Shown: positions 42,893-54,600 of the stretch, piece by piece
How the letters are laid out: every line of letters starts with the position of its first letter
How positions within the stretch are numbered: the stretch's first letter is position 1
Assembly: GCA_036346255.1 (NCBI GenBank)
Contig: JAYEVH010000087.1
Span: 62,001-126,000, forward strand
Direction: 5' to 3'
Length of the DNA: 64,000 nucleotides
From: Ampelocalamus luodianensis
Lineage: Eukaryota > Streptophyta > Magnoliopsida > Poales > Poaceae
Notes under the pieces: model-generated
The model's input: only the letters and a program-made list of their open reading frames with translations
What the model was told of the DNA's origin: nothing
The model's database searches: none
Position numbers and translations under genes: made by a program

Positions 42893-43440
42893 CTAGGAGT
42901 TCTTCGAGAAAGACATCCGATACTCACATACCATCGGTACCTTCTCCAATTTGGCGGAGGTACTCGCCCAAGGCAAAAGATGAGAATCGCCCACTAAATG
43001 TGCAAAAATAACTTGTCCGATTTCGCCAGATAGAATAGACCTGAGCACAATCAATCTTTCCTGATTTTTGATAGCCAATCCATCCCTAAGATCACATCAA
43101 TACCCACTTGAATTTATCACAATTAGGTTTGCCAAAAGTTAACCTTTTGAATTTCCACTTACGCCTCTAGCGATTTGATCGGTTGGAAAACCGATCCTTG
43201 TGACTGAATTTGATAAGGTGGCTGAAGTTTATGTATTTTGAATTGATTAAGTGCAGCATATTCCTTTTGAATGAATGAGATGCCTCGAATCATAAACCAT
43301 GAGATAAGAATTAACGAAGTGTACCAAAATGACGTCCGAGCGCCGCTTGCTTTCTGGCGACTGGCGTGGTTCACTCGACCACGTAATGACTTGAGGAAGC
43401 AGATGATGCCCGAGGAGGAGGTGAAGGTCTTGCCAGCTGG
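42893..43440 (-). pseudogene. Element G protease remnant
   Basis: Around 43240-43330 the minus strand shows a worn FDSGASHSFI motif (read as MIRGISFIQKEYAALNQF in one frame), the active-site region of a gypsy retropepsin. Further on is a segment with VNLIVINSSGYDVILGMDWL character, but with frame changes. The catalytic aspartate cannot be confirmed in an open frame. Confidence 0.55.
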
Positions 43441-44490
43441 TGGTGTAGGAGCTCAATAAGTTTGGGGCATCCTCATTGGCGAGGCATCGTGTCCATAGTG
43501 CCCGCGATCACAATGAAAACAGTGACATTTGGCTTGTATGTAATGTGCAGGAGTTCTTACCCCTATTTATCCGCTGAGCTGGAAGAGGAAGATCGTGAGA
43601 TAAACAGAGGAGGCCCTGCAGCACTAGAGCCCGAGAACGAGATGCCCGAGATGTCCAGCTTGGCCAGAAACTGCCACGCTGAAATATGAGCAACTCTCTT
43701 CCTCTCTTGGACTCTAATGCCGCTCTTGTGCTCTACCACTATGGCCTTGTTCACCATGTGCTGGATATTGCGAAAGTCATGACACCGAGCCAGTTGCATC
43801 TCCTCACCAAGCCGTTCATGAACCGGTTCCGCGGCGCACCGTGGAGACGCCAACGAGGAGCATAGCTAGAGAGTTGAACTCATGAAGGTATTCAGTGACC
43901 GTCTTCTTTCCTTGCTTCAAAGCAAGAAACTGCTGCTTCTTGATCGACATGACCCCTTCAGGAATGTGGGCCTCCTCGGGTCGCTCGAACTCGTTCCAAG
44001 AGGGAACGTCTTCATCGGGTTGCATGGTGGAAAAGTTATCCCACCATGCGCTGGTAGCGCCTTCCAGCTGATAGCTGGCAAAGAGGACCCTCTCAATGCC
44101 TATGCACTGAGCAATAGCTGGCTTCTTCTCAATATTCCTTAGCCAATCTTCAACCTCCATCCGGGTCTTCAGGCTGCAAAGGTTGGAGGATTGGTCCATG
44201 CCTCTATGATTTCCCCTCCCTATTACGCGGGAGCGAGAGGTGTTGCGAGAGAGATAGCTTCAAGAATCTTTGCTGGTCCATCCTATTCGCCGACTGAGCC
44301 AAGACCTCCGCCATTGTGTGCGTGGAGGAAGTCCTTAGGTGGATCAACCAGTGACATCTTCGCCGAGAGGGCTCACCCCTCTCTTCCTGTGTAGAGCTCA
44401 ACATGCTGCGTAACGAAGTTCGCGGGGTGGAGATCCTCGTCACACCGAGCTCTAAGCGGGTGTTGGGACTGCCATCCTGTAGTGACAAGG
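43441..44490 (-). pseudogene. Element G gag
   Basis: The minus frame 44199-43816 carries the Tekay/Del capsid motifs: VEDWLRNIEKKPAIAQCIG, VLFASYQLEGATSAWWDNF, VPSWNEF, HIPEGVMSIKKQQFLALKQG and KKTVTEYLHEFNSLA. The frame 43853-43563 continues with LGEEMQLARCHDFRNIQHMV and NKAIVVEHKSG. Around 43500 a CFHCDRGHYGHD segment resembles a zinc knuckle that has lost its last cysteine. The likely N-terminus (AEVLAQSANRMDQQRF) lies at 44204-44488. Two or three frameshifts are present. Confidence 0.8.
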
Positions 44491-45631
44491 ATGATTAGAA
44501 GATAAAATAAAAGTCACAACATAATTAAACATGCATAAAGATATATTTTCAAAAAATACACAAAGAACTTAACACCAAATAGGGGTACAAAGGCCCAAGG
44601 CCGATAAGATCCATAAGCAAACGTATTTCTTCGTACAATTACATCAAGATTGGCCCTAGGCAAATGGTAACTACCCGAAATGAAAGTTCTTACAAATAAA
44701 CACGAAGGTTCCACGACTACTAGCCTATTACAAGAATTTTAAAGATACACACATCACTGAAAACATGCAGACAGCGAGCTCACTACCTCAAACATCCTAA
44801 ATATTGTTCGGTGAAAGTTCACGAAACTGTCAGTAAATGACATCCGTGGATCCGTATCATCGGGTCCCCTAGATTAGAAGACGCAAGGGTGATCCTATGC
44901 CATTAATATGACCTCCTACTATGGGAAGACGACATTCTAGCGGCAGTAAAGGTATGGTGAGATCATATTAGCGCCATACAAGACATCGGGATGAATGAGC
45001 CTCATGTCGCACATGAGCCTTAAGTGCTCCTAAGCTTCAATGAGACGCCACATCTCCCCAACTCACGCATGGTGCAATGGTGCATCCGGTCCATGATGTG
45101 CACGGCCTTGCCAATTGCCAAACATGAGGATCTTCGCCAACCGAATCGCAAACCGCTCACTTCCCACATGTTCTTGCATGGGGAATGGTCATATGGCAAT
45201 GAGACATCCGCCGTATCATAACGGAGGCGACTCATGGCCACCTAAGCCACTTCTCGCAGCCATCTCCAAAGTGCGAATAAGCTCGCAAATGGTGCAGGAT
45301 GCTTCTTGCAACCCGCCTAGCAATAATGTCTACCACGCCATGTATTCCTCCATTCTGGACCTCGGTCTCGCTGATATGGAGTACAATGGATGGTAGGTGA
45401 AATTGCCTTCCACATCATATATCTTAGTAACCTGGGTATCCTCCCATCATCTTACTTGGGTCTTACGGACTGTATTGGGGTTTATCTAAAGGACCAAAGG
45501 ACAAGGTAAGTTAGTTTGCAAACCAAACCGAATAAGGTAAGGAATGATACTAAGATGGATGAGGAATAAAAGACATTCCTTGACTTAAACTTTTGAAATT
45601 AATTTAATAACTTGAAAAACAAATGCTTAGC
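44491..45631 (-). other. Unassigned non-coding stretch upstream of element G gag
   Basis: This is where the leader and 5' LTR of G would be expected, but I find no similarity to the G 3' LTR and no primer site. It has no convincing gene; the ORFs at 45020-45396 overlap on both strands and match nothing I know. It is seen only once in the window. Confidence 0.4.
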
Positions 45632-45941
45632 TCCTCGATTTATTTGACATGTAATGCTTAGCCTTCCATTGACCCTAGCATCACAAAGCAAATAAACCAA
45701 GCCTCAGATATGTATACTTCTGAAATGCATATACACTCGTCACAAATCATTCATCAATTCCATACATCAAAGTATAACAAGTCTACCAAATGACGTATAA
45801 TATAAAGTTATTACAAAAGAGCCGATCGCCAAAGGACATCAAAGTATCAATAATAAGGAAGCAAAGGTGTCATAAGATGGCTTTAACCACAATATGATCG
45901 GTTAGCCATAACCCACAAGGCAATGGGCACGCCAAGCTAGT
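45632..45941 (-). mobile_element. Giant LTR fragment M, first part
   Basis: From about CTCCTCGATTTATTTGACAT it matches the low ends of K (51202) and J (51620), where the intact start is TGTGAGGACCCCGATTTATT. It is split by H at 45941 and resumes at 50753. The terminal bases are worn. Confidence 0.7.
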
Positions 45942-46837
45942 TGATACGGGATGCCCGATCTTCAGTGAGAACCGTAGATAGTTGATAAGTAGACGATGTC
46001 GCTAGATGAACACTCGGGCCAATGCACGAACCTCAACTCTTCAATACGTGGCAAAACACACCGTAGTTGTTCGTCGCGAGACCATTTAACGGCTAACGCC
46101 AAGTCCCCAATTCCCAATGGAACGCACGGCTTGACCTTGGATTGCGAACAAAACAAATGGATCGCACCTCTCTCAAAGTCCTCGCATGAACTCTAGTGTC
46201 GAAAGAACAAGCAATAGCTATGTTTCAATCTTATACATAACCGTTCACTCTATGGTGCGCCATGGGGGTTTATATAGCCTCCCACGGCACAAACTCAGAT
46301 GAAGCGATCGAGTGCTACGAATCCGAGTCCGACATTGTTCACTACAAGATCTCAGAATCCGACATCGCTCACGTGAATAGTGAATCCGATTCAAAAATGT
46401 CCTACTTTAATTTGAAATTTAAACTAGTCCCCTCTCGGTTTCCTGTATTGTGAGTTTTCTTTCTTAGCTTGCTTAATTTGTTCGATGGACTTGATGCTTC
46501 TTTTATGCCAATGTAACCCTTGTTGCCATGTCACCATATGTCTTTCTTGACCGCCTGTGTTCTAGGGTTTTATCCTCGAGAGCACGTTCTCTCTCTGGCC
46601 ACATGGGTTTCTTCTCCCTTGTTGGCGTGTGTTTCTCCTCCATGAATTTGTTCCCGGCCTCCTCTCTCCTCTCGGTTCCAAAGTCTTTAAATTTGTCAAC
46701 CAGAATGCACCAAGTATTGCTTTAGGTAGTAACTCATTCTCAAAACAAAAAGGAAATTCATTAAGAAACAAATGTTCGTTGTTTGAGAAGTTTAGCTCCC
46801 TTCACGAATAACCTCATAAAGTAGGATATCCTCATCA
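45942..46837 (-). repeat. H 3' LTR
   Basis: Plus-strand ends are TGATACGGGATGCCC and GATATCCTCATCA. The U3 palindrome is worn (GCTCACGTGAATAGTGAATC near 46365). A TTTATATAGCC box (reverse of the TATA) is kept at about 46269. Confidence 0.85.
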
Positions 46838-46851
46838 TCCTCCCTTTCTTC
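46838..46851 (-). promoter_or_regulatory. H polypurine tract
   Basis: On the plus strand TCCTCCCTTTCTTC follows the LTR, equal to GAAGAAAGGGAGGA on the sense strand as in E1 and E2. The AAGCCGAGGGCGGC hairpin lies next to it. Confidence 0.75.
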
Positions 46852-47098
46852 AAAAAAGCCGCCCTCGGCTTTAGTCTGAAGATGTGGTAGAAAAAAATAC
46901 AACGTATATGCATGGTATATATATTTGTCATCCAAACTCCTTTCGCTAGCACATGATGATTTGCTGAAAGTGTAATAAACAAAAGAACAACGTATATACG
47001 TGGTATATGTATGCATCAATTGTTGTGACATTCTCGTTGTTGCACAAAATAATTAGATCATAGCGCCATGTATTTGATATATACATGATACTTTCTGG

Positions 47099-47860
47099 TC
47101 ACATCATTCTCCTCCCATGAGAAAAAGTCGCCCGACTTTTAAAAGTACATGGACAAGATATAAGAGGGACCACTAGATCAAGTTGTTCAAATATTAGAGA
47201 AAATTTTAGTTTCTTCCATGCTTCAACTCGACTACGTTGTTTACATGTATAGGAGAAACAAGTAGGCATCATATTGCGTTCTAAACAATAGGCACTTGTA
47301 TTAAAATCCATCTCAAAATGACATGATATTTCTCAATAGATGGTTTATGAAACATGCAAGTTTAAATCAGCAAGATTATCACAGTAATAATATTCGATAA
47401 ACATAGAACTTGTCATCTACACCATAATCTCCAATCAAATTGAATGTATATGTGTAGGCATAAGTACTAACGAGTGATTTTAAACATGAAACTTTAGCAA
47501 GATTCTCAATCACACTAGATAGCTCTCTATGAACATCGAACATGATATAGTATAAAAGATCATCAAAAGATATTTTAGTAAGAACGCCTTATGGGTAATC
47601 AATTCCACATTATGTAAATTGAGCATACAAATTTCAACATGGAATATTCAAAGGAACACTAGAGATCGAACTCAGACGCACTCTTCTTGATGAGTATGCA
47701 ATTCAACACCATTATCTGTACCTTTACCATCCTCCTCGCTTGTTGTAGGTGTTGTAGATATCAAATCATCATCATGAAACCATTGGATCGCAAGCACTCT
47801 ATCCCCACCGTGGTTATCTCCTCGTCTTTCACGTCCAACGGTGCCGTTGTTCAACTTTCA
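47099..47860 (-). pseudogene. H ORF2 remnant (unfamiliar protein)
   Basis: The minus frames 47854-47672 (IQWFHDDDLISTTPTTSEED, GVELHTHQEE) and 47311-47099 (MDFNTSAYCLERNMMPTCFS, YTCKQRSRVEAWKKLKF) match E1 ORF2 almost residue for residue. The middle lies in shifted frames. It confirms that the ORF2 blocks are a fixed part of the family. The product would have the same C-x8-C-x4-C cluster; function unknown. Confidence 0.6.
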
Positions 47861-48109
47861 ACTCATTTTTTTGACTATCATCTACTTCTCTTTTCTTGGT
47901 GCATCTTTCACACTCAATAGAGATGCTCTCAACCTCACATATGGTGGAATCACACAGCTCACTCTCTTTATTTCTCACTCAATTTGGCTATGTGGCACTC
48001 ATTCTCATATGGGTTTGGATACATCTGCCCACTAAAGATTGTGGGTCAGCATTGAGCAATTACCGTAACCACAAACTCTTCATGAAGCAATGGGGCAGCA
48101 CTACACGAA

Positions 48110-48707
48110 ACATGTAGGAATGTCCCATGCCTTGGCCGCCTTCACATGTGATATACTAGCGGCATTTAACCTTTTCGTGGACAAGTCAACTTGTCAAGTA
48201 GAGAGCGCTGTAGTGGCGAGGTACAAGCGTGCTCGGAAATGCTTCGCCATCCGCCTGACGTGGATAATCGGCACCATGGCGCCCACGCTACGCCAATAAA
48301 GCGCCCCACCAATGTGTGGCATAATCACCAAGCCACTAGACGCAAGTAAGAGCTTCCTCTCATTGTATAGTTGTGCATCCGAAATAGAGTATCAATTTCT
48401 AGCTCCCAAGTGAGATATTCTTGTACATCTCATGACGACAGAAAATATAGGGATAGAAATTTGGGCTTATCATGAAAATCTCACGATGCATTGCGCTATT
48501 GATTGAACATGGCGCATACCCAAGATGTTGTTGTTGATGTCCGCACGTAGTTGCGCACCTCCCTCTCCGAGGTTGTTCAATCCAGTCCGAACGGACCCGA
48601 GCTCATCGCACACCATTATCACGATCATGAAGTTGCTTTTGTAGCTCCCACACAATCGTAGTACTCCGTCCAGTCGCGAATCCCGTGGATTCTCCGATGA
48701 CCGACAT
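48110..48707 (-). pseudogene. H gag remnant
   Basis: By alignment with E2 the start codon is at 48705-48707 on the minus strand. Frame pieces include VCDELGSVRTGLNNLGEG (near 48600), the KPKFLSLYFL region, and a damaged part around LDKLTCPRKG (near 48180). It contains more changes than E1 or E2, including substitutions around 48230-48300. Confidence 0.6.
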
Positions 48708-49819
48708 GGATACAACTCACAATTAGCAAACGAAATTATATCGGTTAGTAGTAAAAACTTGCTCTCTACGCCGCAACTCACCGCCCGAACACAAGACAAG
48801 CTTACCGCTCCAAAGTGAATCAAAGACGCAAATCGACATTAGACAACGGCGACCTTAACCCGTGAAGGCGAGCGTAACCAAGAGCAAGGAGTACACAACG
48901 GTGTAGGTGGAGCTGATAGGTATGTGTATATCCTATGCAATCTGATATTCAAGGTATTGTAAAGCTAAGTAATGATCCAAACTAGAGTATTTTGCCTATG
49001 TGCGATCCAAAAGGTTTAAGCGAAATGAATCGCACAAACAAAGATAAATGTGACTTAATGCAAACAAAGGAATGAGCTAGTGAGAGACAAACTGAAATTG
49101 AGATGAAAACTAGCCTGCTTTTGCACCAAGTACCTAGTGAGAGACGCTAGCCAATTGCAAAGATATCAATGTTAGGGCACAAGATTGCTCAAATAGATTA
49201 AATACACAATCTGAAATTGTGGACTAAGGTTTACTCTTCCCAATTTCGGCCACCTTTTGTTTGTTTTTTTCTCAAACCGCATGAACAAAGCTCTTACTTC
49301 GCCTTCGGCTATTAAGGAAACCGAAGGAAAAAATTTGGCATCGTATTTGCGGGTTTGATCTTTTGTTTTTTTAATACCTTTCGCCGTGGCTTTTTCTGTA
49401 ACCGCCGTTTTTCTCTTTTCTTATTGCAATGGCCGTAAATAGGTTTGCTCTCTTGATTGCACAAGTCTCACAATTCAACAACGTGTAAATAAACCAAAGA
49501 ATGCCCTAGTGCAATGTACAAAAGCTAGTCTCAAGGATGAAAGGATATAAGAAGCTCAAGAAACCCAAAGTGTTTCTGGTCATATCTTTTGGGTGCTAAT
49601 TGAGGAGTTCAATCAGCAATTTGCCATATGAACACAACGACAGCAACGCAAAAAGGAACACATGGATCAGCACTAAAAACAAAAACTCTAATGGATGAAA
49701 ACTTAACTAAACGCACAAGAAATAAATATTAAACTACGGTTTTGGTATTGCAATTTTCGGTTTATGGACGATAGGATAGAAAACGAATCTAACTACGGTA
49801 AAGAAATTCTCACCGAAAA
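48708..49819 (-). other. H leader with conserved stem-loop
   Basis: It matches the E1 and E2 leaders in reverse. The stem-loop lies at 49302-49327 (CCTTCGGC pairing with CCGAAGG). No gene is seen. Confidence 0.6.
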
Positions 49820-49835
49820 CCTAGAATCGATACCA
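49820..49835 (-). promoter_or_regulatory. H primer-binding-like site
   Basis: TGGTATCGATTCTAGG on the minus strand starts two bases after the 5' LTR end, identical to E1 and E2. Confidence 0.65.
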
Positions 49836-49837
49836 TA

Positions 49838-50752
49838 TGATACCGGGATGCCCGATCTTCTCATGGAGAAACCGATAGTTGATGCTGGTGAGACGATGTC
49901 GCTAGGTGAACACTCGCGCCAATGCACGAACCCTCAACTCTTGGAATACGCCCAAAACACACGGGTAGTTGTTCGTCGCGACCACGAAGCACGAACGCCA
50001 AGTCTCCCAATTCCCAATGGAACGACGGCTTGACCTTGGATTGCGAACAAAACAAATGGATCGCCAACTTTCTCAAAGTCCTCGCATGAACTCGTGTCGA
50101 AGAAAGCAATAGCTATGTTTCAATCTTATACATAAACTGGTCTACCTCTGTGGTGCGCCATGGGGGTTTATATAGCCTCCCAGCCAAGCACAAAACTCGG
50201 ATGAACAGTAACCGAAAGTGCTATAATCCGAGTCCGACACTGTTCACTGCTACAGTATCCGAGTCCGATTACTGTCACGTGAACAGTATCCGATTCAAAA
50301 AACGCCCCACTTTAATTTGGAAATTTAAACTAGTCTCTCTCGGTTTCCCTTGTATTGTGAGCTTTCTTCTTTTTAGCTTGCGCGAATTTGTTCGATGCAC
50401 TTGATGCTTCTTTTATGCCAATGTAACCCTTGTTGCCATGTCACCATATGTCTTTCTTGACTCGCGTGTTCTAGGTTTTATCCTCGAGAGCACGCCTCTC
50501 ATTACATGGGTTTCTTCTCCCTTGTTGGCCGCATGTGTTTCTCCTCCATGAATTTGTTCTCCCTCCTCCTCCTCTCGGTTCCAAAGTCTTTAAATTTGTC
50601 AAACCGAGAATGCACCAAGTATTGCTTTAGGTAGTAACCAATTCTCATTGGCAACAAAAGGAAATTCATTAAGAAACAAATGCACCTCGTTGTTTGAGAA
50701 GTTTAGCTCCCGCTTCACGAATAACCTCATAAGTAGTAGGATATCCTCATCA
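49838..50752 (-). repeat. H 5' LTR
   Basis: Plus-strand ends are TGATACCGGGATGCCC and GGATATCCTCATCA. It carries the TATA box (reverse, TTTATATA at 50167-50174) and a palindrome with a base missing (ATTACTGTCACGTGAACAG near 50268). Confidence 0.85.
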
Positions 50753-51201
50753 CTAGTCGCCTATACCACAACAACACTCACCAAAGTTAACTTGTGGATC
50801 AACCATCTTCCTCGGAACAATTTAAGAAGCAAATGAGTACAAAATGTACTCTGCAAGACTTACGGCAACCCAGTTACTACTACATGCGTGCTTTATCAAA
50901 GGAGAAGACTCAAGGTTAATTTTCAGCATAAAGCAAGTTTTATTTGCAATAGATATTAATTTAAGCAATTTTGACAATCTGAATTTTAATTGCATAAATA
51001 ATGATACAATAAGTAATATCATAACGACATCCCGAGATGACTAACCCAATAGCATCACAACCATGTAATCAATTACCCATTCGTACCACCCATGTCAAGT
51101 TTTAATTTAAAAGGTTGTAGTCTAACTCTGTAAAGCTTACCCAAGCGCTGCCCATAACCTAGACGAGGCTATTCGAATAGTTTGAAACTGCGCAGGTGTA
51201 C
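50753..51201 (-). mobile_element. Giant LTR fragment M, second part
   Basis: It continues M after H (first CTAGT of the duplication, then TCGCCTATACC). It matches 309-700 of TK-1 and contains the CTATTCGAATAG module at 51169-51180. K begins at 51202, so M is cut again here. Confidence 0.75.
51169..51180. promoter_or_regulatory. CTATTCGAATAG palindrome shared by three LTR families
   Basis: A 12-bp perfect palindrome in a conserved block ACGAGGCTATTCGAATAG. Intact or one-to-three-base variants lie at 668-679, 12735-12746, 34441-34452, 35532-35543, 52393-52404 and 58021-58032. Role unknown. Confidence 0.6.
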
Positions 51202-51619
51202 TGTGAGGACCCCGATTTATTTGGCTTGTAACGCTTAGTCTTCCATTGACTCTAGCATCACAAATCAAATAAACCAAGTTCCGAGACATGTATACTTTAA
51301 ATGCAGATACACACCTGCTACAAATCACGATCAATTCCATACATCACATAACATTAATCCTAATAAAAGACATACGTGATAGAGTTATTACACAAGAAGG
51401 CCGACCGCCAAACAACATCAAAGTAACATTAACAAATGAAGCAAAAAGTGCCATAAGATGGCTATAAACAAAATCCAACAGTTAGCCATAAACCACAAGG
51501 CAATCCCGACCGGGCCATAAGCTAGTCGCCCATACTGCAGAAAGTACTTTCAAAAGTCGATCCCTGGGGATCAACTTCTTTCTCTTCAACAAATAAGGAA
51601 GAAAAAGAGTACAAAAATG
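51202..51619 (-). mobile_element. Giant LTR K, first part
   Basis: It starts (plus strand) TGTGAGGACCCCGATTTATT, the intact low end of the TK family, preceded by TGTAC. It is split at 51619 by solo LTR J and continues at 56766. Confidence 0.85.
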
Positions 51620-54600
51620 TGTGAGGACCCCGCTTTATTCGGCTTGTAATACTTGACCATCCACTTGGTCCTAGCATTACAAATCAAATAAACCAAGCCT
51701 CGAGATAATATACTTCAGAATGCGATACACACTCGCCACAAATTTGTGCATCAATTCCATTCTAGACATAGAATTCAAAGCATCACATTACAAACAAGGC
51801 ATACAAAGAGTTATTACAAAAGAGGGCAGACCGCCAAATGACAAAAAAGACTAAGTAAATAGCTAAGGAGATAGTGCCATAAGATGGCGATAAACAAAAG
51901 CCAATCGGCGCTCTTTACCCACAAGGCAACCGACCAGAGGCCAAACTAGTCGTCCCAAACCCCGCCACAAAGCATGTCTCACAAAAGTGAGGCCTTGAGG
52001 CTCACCTTCTTCTTCCTCTCAACAAATAACATTAAGAAGCAAATGAGTACAAAGATGTACCGCAAGACTCATGTGGACTAGCAGACCTATACATATGCTA
52101 CATGCAAGCTTATTTGAGTGGAGGTCAGAGACTTATTTTAGCATCACAAATTTTATTTGCAATAATGTAATACATTTTAAAAGCAAGTTTGCAATTCATT
52201 TATTGTTCAAAAGCAATAAGAATATCAAGAATAAAAGATAGATGATAACTTAACTGAAGTGACTATCCCATAGTCAGTACAACAATAGCATGAATTACCC
52301 ATTCATACCACCCATATCAAGTTTAAGTTTTTAAAGGTTGTAGTCTAGTTCTCACAGTATGATCCGAAAGCGTGTCCATAACTAGGACGAGGCTATTCAA
52401 ATAGATCAAAACCCCAGGTGTACCAATGTACCCCACGATAGACCGCTTCCACCACCCACACGGTTAGCACACTTCCTTGGGTATGTGCATGGCTAAGTCT
52501 AACGACATTTCTAATGAATGATGCTAATTAAGAGCCGTGACAACTGCCCACCAAAGCAATCGCAGTGCTTCCCTTATAAAAACAGTTTAACCACTGCACC
52601 TGACTAACACCTAAGTATTTTAGTCAAGAGAGGTCCCATATCCTCTCATGTGGTTAGCACGCAAATGCTCAGCACTGGGGCGCAAGTAACTCGGTCCTTA
52701 GGGACTTAGGCACCGCTCCAATCACACCGAATGCATCACACCAACATACCATTGTACCAAGTCAAGATACAACTTTTATTCTCAGTTTTTGATTTGCAAA
52801 GATAGTAAAACACAAGGCTGGACATAATGGAATAATAATAACAATTGTGATCATCAATCATCGACTAAGTCGATGATCGCCCATTTCACCGAAATCTAAG
52901 CATGGCTAAGTTTATCTGACTGAATCTATTAAGACAAGAGCTCATCCAACGAACTCTAATCACAGCAAATAACCTAGGTCATGTAGTAGAGGAACATCAT
53001 TTACCTACAGGTTATGCATCTAAAGGAATAACTAACCAATTTAACACGAAATAGTAATGCATACATACAAGTTGAAAACAATATATTAGACTTAAAATAA
53101 AAGGGTTTAACATGATCAAACTGCTTGCCTTGTGGTTTTGCTCGGTTTTCTGTAGAGGGGTACTCTGATCGATACACTCATCGGCACCTAACGAAATAAG
53201 AGAATAGGAACCGTAAGAACGAGAAATACCTAAAAGACTCAAAAATCAACTTCTCCAAATGCTCTGAAAATTTTACAGTAAGAGCATCGATTTATAATGA
53301 GTTTAGAAACAAGAATCAACTCATTTGGACATTCTACAAAAGTTATAAGCAAAACAATTCTGCTAGGCTAGAAAATGCAATTTGTTACTATTTGTTGTAA
53401 TTAGATTGTTTGGCAAAATTTCTGGAAAGGTGGTGCACTTGAAATTTTACAGTAAATCTAGCACCTCACAAATGAACAACCCAATTGGATTCATCTATTT
53501 CGAGCTATAATGCACTTTCTATGATTTTTCAAAGACATGAAAATGAGCACAATTCGATTATAATTGAAATTTCTCTAACAACAGAAACATGACTAAAAAT
53601 AATTTTAACAGCAAGTTCATTATTAGAGGAAGCCAACAAAATTGGATTCACTCAATTTGAAGTTACAGAGAAATACTTATGCATTTTGAAGTTTAAACAA
53701 TTTTCACAAAAATAAATCTATCCTAGAGTCATTTTGTTAATAAACATTTTCTGGGACAGAAACATGGTTCAACCTATTTTTATTAAAGTACATTTAAAAT
53801 GGAATTAACAAAACTTGAATCATCAATTTTGGAGCTAAATGAATTAGTTATGCATTTTAGACGTCAACCCATTTTTAGTTCAAAAATAAAGCTTTCTCAG
53901 ATTTTATATAAACATTAATACTTTTGTACCGAACCCAACCTAGCCATAGTCACCGATAGTGGGTTCAGAACGCATGCCATTTTCTAATTAAATCTCAGAT
54001 TTTAAATGCGATCACAGTAATACCACTATTGACTTCCGCTACCTACGCATGCATGGACCGTAAGCTAAGAACTCGGTCCACTGCTCACCGGCGGCATCAG
54101 GCAATTAACGCGCCCAGCTCATGTGTTGGCACACTTAACCGCAGCCTAATCACGTGTTTCGACAAAGACGCGTTTAAAAGCTAATCATCGCTATTAACTC
54201 TAATGATGAGCTACAAGGCGGGTCGGAACGCCACGTGGGAGTCACGCGTCGCGAAGTGGGCCGCGCGCGCCGCCAAAGGAAAGAGGTCAACGGCGCGCCA
54301 AGCACCAAAATAGGACCAAGACGCTTAACGCAAGACTCCGGACGGACCGCAATGCAGGTCGAGGTGACTCAGACGGCGGCATGAGGCGAATGGAGGACAT
54401 ATACGGAAAAAAAACGGTAATACGACCACGCACGCCCAATCTATGGAGCATGAGCAAAGCAAGGGTTAGGAAGCTACCAGATGACTCGTGATGAGGGCAT
54501 CCGCCACACCTTCTCCTCCACCTAATGCTCAAGATATACGCCGAAGTTACCGACCACAATTACAAGAGCACGTGCAAGAAACTACAATCTCGTGTGAACT

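Larger units (their letters stand above)
45942..50752 (-). mobile_element. Element H: complete pol-less CR-family retrotransposon
   Basis: This is a 4.8-kb relative of E1/E2 in reverse orientation. It has a 5' LTR at 49838-50752, primer-like site 49820-49835, leader, gag near 48707-48110, ORF2 near 47860-47099, polypurine tract 46838-46851, and a 3' LTR at 45942-46837. It is flanked by CTAGT at 45937-45941 and 50753-50757. It is inserted in giant-LTR fragment M, whose two parts join in order across it. It is more decayed than E1 and has no pol motif. Confidence 0.92.

Noticed and set aside
45020..45396. ORFs on both strands upstream of element G gag
   Set aside because: They overlap in opposite frames, have no recognisable motif, and lie where a leader or LTR is expected.
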